From: Enterobacter cloacae subsp. cloacae ATCC 13047
Lineage (GTDB): Bacteria > Pseudomonadota > Gammaproteobacteria > Enterobacterales > Enterobacteriaceae
Length of the DNA: 64,000 nucleotides
Assembly: GCF_000025565.1 (NCBI RefSeq)
Contig: NC_014121.1
Span: forward strand, 3,534,001 to 3,598,000
Direction: 5' to 3'
Shown here: one piece after another, positions 60,496-64,000 of the stretch
Layout of the letters: each line of letters opens with the position of its first letter
Position numbering within the stretch: position 1 is the first letter of the stretch
Notes under the pieces: generated by a model
Seen by the model: the letters and a program-made list of their open reading frames with translations, nothing else
Databases searched by the model: none
Told to the model about the DNA's origin: nothing
Position numbers and translations under genes: made by a program

Positions 60496-61731
60496 ATGTC
60501 ATTACCCCATGCTTCTCTTTCCCGTGAAGACCAGGTCGCCACGGTGCTGCGTTCCCCTCAACTGCTGCTACGCGAAACGCTGGCAGGCGTAATCACCGCT
60601 CTGGCCCTCATTCCTGAGGTGATCTCCTTTTCCGTGGTCGCAGGCGTTGACCCAAAGGTCAGCCTGATTGCCTCTGTGGTGCTGTGTCTGACCCTTTCAG
60701 CGTTCGGCGGTCGTCGTGCGATGGTCACAGCAGCTGCGGGCTCCGTCGCGCTGGTGATTGGCCCGATGGTGCATCAGCACGGCGTGCAGTACATCCTGCC
60801 GGCGGTCCTGATGGCGGGGATAATCCAGATTCTGTTTGGCGTGTTCGGAATGGCGCGCCTGATGCGCTTTATTCCCCAGTCGGTGATGACCGGTTTCGTA
60901 AATGCGCTGGGATTGTTAATTTTCTTCGCACAGGTTCCCCACTTCTGGAGCCGCAGCCCGCTGATTGTGGGCCTGTTCGTGCTGACGCTGCTGATTGTGC
61001 TGTGGGTGCCGCGCTTTGTTAAAAGCATCCCGTCACCGCTTATTGCGATTGTACTGCTCACCCTGTTCACCGTGACCAGCGGACAGGTTCTCCCGACGGT
61101 GGGGGATGAAGGTTCTATGAGCAGTGGTTTGCCAGGGCTGACACAGCTGCTCGTTCCGCTGAACATGGAAACGCTCAGCATCATCTGGCCATGCGCGCTG
61201 AGTATCGCTTTTGTCGGCCTGCTGGAATCACTGCTGACGGCAAAACTGGTGGATGAACTGACCGCGACGACATCCAGCAAACGCCGTGAAAGTATTGGTC
61301 TGGGCGCAGGGAATATTTTTGCCGGGTTGTACGGCGGGATCGCGGGCTGTGCCATGATCGGACAAACCATTGTCAACGTGGAGATGGGCAAAGGTCGCAG
61401 TCGCGTCTCAACTTTTGCAGCGGGCATGGTGCTGCTGGTGCTGGTCACCGCCCTCAGTGAGGTGATGGCAAAAATCCCTATGGCCGTTCTGGCCGGGATC
61501 ATGGCGATTGTTGCCATCAAAACGTTTAACTGGCACAGCCTTCAGCCTGCCACGTTAAAAAGCGCGCCCATTGCCGAAACGGTTGTGATGCTGATTACCG
61601 TTGCAGCAACGGTTTCAACCGGTAACCTGGCCATTGGCGTGCTGGGCGGGATTATTGTGATGGCATTGCTTCCCGCCCGGCTCAAGCGTCGGCTTAAAGA
61701 AGAAAAATCGTTGCAAGCCCAAGAAAAATAA
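60496..61731 (+). CDS. SulP family inorganic anion transporter without STAS domain
   Basis: 411 aa from MSLPHASLSRE, which puts a short polar tail before the first span (RETLAGVITALALIPEVISFSV); an in-frame ATG at 60442 gives 429 aa and neither has a clear ribosome site. About eleven spans with the SulP motif ALALIPEVI and GLLESLLTAKLVDELTATTSSKRRE. It ends soon after the last span with no STAS domain. The substrate, perhaps sulfate or bicarbonate, is unknown. Its last 38 bp overlap the 3' end of mgtE. Not at this place in E. coli. Confidence 0.9.
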   Translation: MSLPHASLSREDQVATVLRSPQLLLRETLAGVITALALIPEVISFSVVAGVDPKVSLIASVVLCLTLSAFGGRRAMVTAAAGSVALVIGPMVHQHGVQYILPAVLMAGIIQILFGVFGMARLMRFIPQSVMTGFVNALGLLIFFAQVPHFWSRSPLIVGLFVLTLLIVLWVPRFVKSIPSPLIAIVLLTLFTVTSGQVLPTVGDEGSMSSGLPGLTQLLVPLNMETLSIIWPCALSIAFVGLLESLLTAKLVDELTATTSSKRRESIGLGAGNIFAGLYGGIAGCAMIGQTIVNVEMGKGRSRVSTFAAGMVLLVLVTALSEVMAKIPMAVLAGIMAIVAIKTFNWHSLQPATLKSAPIAETVVMLITVAATVSTGNLAIGVLGGIIVMALLPARLKRRLKEEKSLQAQEK

Positions 61732-63130
61732 AGAAACCGCCGGTATCGGTGATGGCGGTAATCATCACGCTCGACCCCACCGCGGGGTCGCGCCCCAGTT
61801 TGGTCATCGTCAGAGGGATAATGACCCCCATCATGGAGGCCACCAGCAGATTCAGCACCATCGCCAGCATCATCACCCCGCCTAACGCCATATCATCGTA
61901 CAGCCACCAGGTAATGCCGCCCATAATTCCGCCCCATACGAGGCCGTTAATCAGCGCCACCCCCATCTCCCTGAAGATCAGGAAGGCGAAGTTACCCGGC
62001 TGAATGTTCTCCAGCGCCAGTGCACGGACGATCATGGTAATAGTCTGGTTGCCGGTGTTGCCGCCAATGCCGGCCACAATCGGCATCAGCGAGGCCAGCG
62101 CGACCAGTTGTGAAATGGTGTGTTCAAAGCCGTCGATCACCCGGGAGGCGATAAATGCAGTGCAGAGGTTAATGGCGAGCCATGCCCAGCGGGTTTTCAC
62201 TGCCTTGCCGACGGAGGCGTGGACGTCATCTTCGGCGCTGATCCCGCCGAGCGCACGTAAATCGTTATCGGTCTCTTCGTAAACCACGTCAACGATCTCA
62301 TCGATGGTCAGACGCCCCATCAGTTTACCCACAGAATCGACGACCGCCGCGCTCACAAGGTCGTCACGTTCGAAGGTACGGGCCGCTTTTTCCGCGTCGT
62401 CTTCCGGGGAGAAGACCATCGGCTCGGTTTCCATCACCTCACTCACCCGCCGCTGGGTGCTGTTGAGCAGGATCGTTTTAAGCTCCAGCTCGCCAAGCAG
62501 GGTTTTATCCCGGGAGGTGACGAACAGTTTATCGGTGTTGTCCGGCATGCTGCCCAGGCGGCGCAGATAGCGCTGCACCGTACCGAGAGTCACATCCGGG
62601 CGCACCATGATGACGCCAAACTCCATAATGGCGCCCACGCTGTGTTTGTCATAGTGCATCACCTGACGTACGCGTGCCCGCTCTTCCGCAGGCAGCGAAG
62701 CCAGTAGTCGCCCGGTCAGGTTTCGCGGCAGGTGCTGAACGAGGTAAATCTGCTCGTCAATGTCCAGCGTCTGCAGGGCATCGAGGATATCCCGGTCGCT
62801 CATCTCATCAATGAGATCGTCCCAGACGTTTTCAGAGGCTTCCAGCAACACCTGCCCGCGCTCATGATCCTGCACCAGACGCCACAGGGCGTGACGCTCT
62901 TCCGAGGGGAGGGCTTCCAGAGTATCCGCCAGATCCGGCGGAGGTAAATGAGCAACCAGCGCACCTACCTCAGCAATATCGTCGGCCAGCGTGCCGACAT
63001 CATATTGCTCAGCCAGGGTCAGTTTGCCCAGTAACGCAGAGGTGACCGCTTTATCCGTCGTGAGGAGCCAGATGAGACGCGCACGTTCCTGGTCGCGCTG
63101 CCTGGCACTGTTTTTCTTTAAAACCGACAT
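61694..63130 (-). CDS. mgtE: magnesium transporter MgtE
   Basis: 478 aa. An N domain (about 1-135), two CBS domains (about 136-260), a plug helix and five spans. The channel motif GIGGNTGNQTITMIVRAL (about 350-367) and the C-terminal AITDTGGFFIFLGLATIFL are typical. Magnesium-gated Mg2+ channel. Not present in E. coli K-12. Convergent overlap with the SulP gene. Confidence 0.93.
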   Translation of the reverse strand: MSVLKKNSARQRDQERARLIWLLTTDKAVTSALLGKLTLAEQYDVGTLADDIAEVGALVAHLPPPDLADTLEALPSEERHALWRLVQDHERGQVLLEASENVWDDLIDEMSDRDILDALQTLDIDEQIYLVQHLPRNLTGRLLASLPAEERARVRQVMHYDKHSVGAIMEFGVIMVRPDVTLGTVQRYLRRLGSMPDNTDKLFVTSRDKTLLGELELKTILLNSTQRRVSEVMETEPMVFSPEDDAEKAARTFERDDLVSAAVVDSVGKLMGRLTIDEIVDVVYEETDNDLRALGGISAEDDVHASVGKAVKTRWAWLAINLCTAFIASRVIDGFEHTISQLVALASLMPIVAGIGGNTGNQTITMIVRALALENIQPGNFAFLIFREMGVALINGLVWGGIMGGITWWLYDDMALGGVMMLAMVLNLLVASMMGVIIPLTMTKLGRDPAVGSSVMITAITDTGGFFIFLGLATIFLL

Positions 63131-63243
63131 TAATCATAAATCCATGAAATAAGTTGGCTTTAAGCATAGCGCGGAGATATGTAAATAAGAATAAACAACG
63201 GGGCGGGATGGAGAAAAAATCGGCATAACATGCACGATTTATC

Positions 63244-63264
63244 CCCTCTCCCCGTGGGAGAGGG
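63244..63264. repeat. CTCTCCCC-type palindrome
   Basis: Arms CCCTCTCCC and GGGAGAGGG around CGT, between yojI and mgtE. It belongs with 14829-14852 and 58537-58557. Confidence 0.8.
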
Positions 63265-63278
63265 TTAGAGTGAAGGCT

Positions 63279-64000
63279 TCAGGCCGTGCGCGCCACCGCA
63301 TCGCGAGACGCCGCATCGCGCTCTTCACCGGTCAGTTCGCTCAGCTTGCCGTCACGCATCTCCAGCAGCCGGTCGGCGTGAATGAAGTAGTGATCGTCAT
63401 GGCTGATGGCAAAGATGGTTTTGCCCATCGCCTGCATCAGCGGCAGCAGCACCTGGTAGAACTCGCGGCGGAAATGCGGGTCCTGATCCGCTGCCCATTC
63501 GTCCAGCAGGATGATGTCGCGCTCTTCCGCCAGGGCCAGCAGCAGCGCCACGCGCTTTTTCTGGCCTTTCGAGAGCTTCAGGTTGAGGATCTTGCCGTCC
63601 TGCAGCTCAAGCTTGTGCGACATCTGCAGATGCGCCAGCCACTTCTCCACCAGCGCCGGGTTAGCCTGTTGCCCTTCCGGCCCCAGCAGCTGGTCGAAGA
63701 GCCAGACATCGGTGAATACCGCCGAGAACAGCTTGCGATAATCCTCAGGCTTCTCTGCGCTGAGCGCGCGGCCATCCAGCAGAATGTCACCCGATTGCGG
63801 CTGATATAACCCCGTCAGCAACATCGCCAGCGTCGATTTCCCGCTGCCGTTACCGCCAATGAGAAACAGCAGTTCGCCGCGATGAATCGTCAGATTGACC
63901 GGCCCCACGGAAAAGGTGTTGTCCTGGTAGCGGAATGTGACGTTACGCAGTTCCAGCGTTTGCCAGTTCGGGAAGGCCTGAGGGCGCGGGAACTCGGCTT
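63279..64000 (-). CDS. yojI: ABC transporter YojI, C-terminal part (cut by window edge)
   Basis: About 240 residues, the nucleotide-binding domain of the YojI-type exporter, open to the window end; the start lies outside. Walker [12 protein letters not shown], signature LSKGQKKR (non-standard, LSGGQ replaced), Walker [11 protein letters not shown], His switch ISHDDHYF. In E. coli YojI exports microcin J25 with TolC. The membrane half is beyond the window. Confidence 0.93.
   Translation of the reverse strand, partial: AEFPRPQAFPNWQTLELRNVTFRYQDNTFSVGPVNLTIHRGELLFLIGGNGSGKSTLAMLLTGLYQPQSGDILLDGRALSAEKPEDYRKLFSAVFTDVWLFDQLLGPEGQQANPALVEKWLAHLQMSHKLELQDGKILNLKLSKGQKKRVALLLALAEERDIILLDEWAADQDPHFRREFYQVLLPLMQAMGKTIFAISHDDHYFIHADRLLEMRDGKLSELTGEERDAASRDAVARTA

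Overview
The window is a stretch of enterobacterial chromosome whose gene order follows the Escherichia coli region from cdd to yojI: cdd-sanA, mglCAB-galS, yeiB-folE, fghA (yeiG), cirA, lysP, yeiE-yeiH, nfo, fruBKA, setB, yeiW, yeiP, yeiQ, yeiR, lpxT, mepS, pdeN, yejABEF, yejG, bcr, rsuA, radD (yejH), rplY, yejK-yejL-yejM, proL tRNA, eco, mqo, yojI. Differences from E. coli are an extra MFS transporter beside folE, uxuA facing yeiQ, a TetR/alpha-beta hydrolase pair before rplY, no narP-ccm-nap block between proL and eco, and SulP and MgtE transporter genes between mqo and yojI. This suits Enterobacter or a close relative. The species cannot be fixed from the sequence alone.

The chromosomal backbone is GC-rich and mostly intact. 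It carries sugar uptake and catabolism (mgl, fru, uxuA/yeiQ), peptide uptake (yejABEF), envelope functions (sanA, lpxT, mepS, yejM), iron uptake (cirA) and cofactor and repair genes (folE, nfo, radD). Recognisable control sites include a consensus CRP site and two identical GalR/GalS operators (mgl and galS), two Cra sites (fru), a Fur-like site (cirA) and paired palindromes around the tetR/hydrolase genes. The one evident backbone lesion is a single-base insertion that splits fruK. REP-like palindromes of three types lie between genes.

Positions 23345-33694 hold a 10.3-kb AT-rich mobile island inserted inside yeiW. The 3' part of yeiW is at the left edge and the 5' part at the right edge. 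Both junctions share the 8-mer GGCTTGCC, and the element's two ends carry inverted arms that rebuild a symmetric attP-like site. Next to the left end is the N-terminus of a large serine recombinase, the enzyme class that uses such sites. The island carries its own complete yeiW-like gene, about 75 percent identical in protein, with altered bases at the att core. Other cargo is a 389-aa orphan gene between direct repeats, a 199-aa orphan, a decayed YagK/YfjJ (inovirus Gp2-like) gene and a DUF4236 membrane protein gene.

Four insertion sequences have hit the island: an IS1 that ends the recombinase gene and lacks a target duplication, an IS407-group element with a 4-bp duplication, an IS2-group element between 16-bp direct repeats, and an IS3-group element with a 3-bp duplication that splits the DUF4236 gene. 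The island therefore looks like an immobilised relic that still supplies a replacement for the gene it destroyed.
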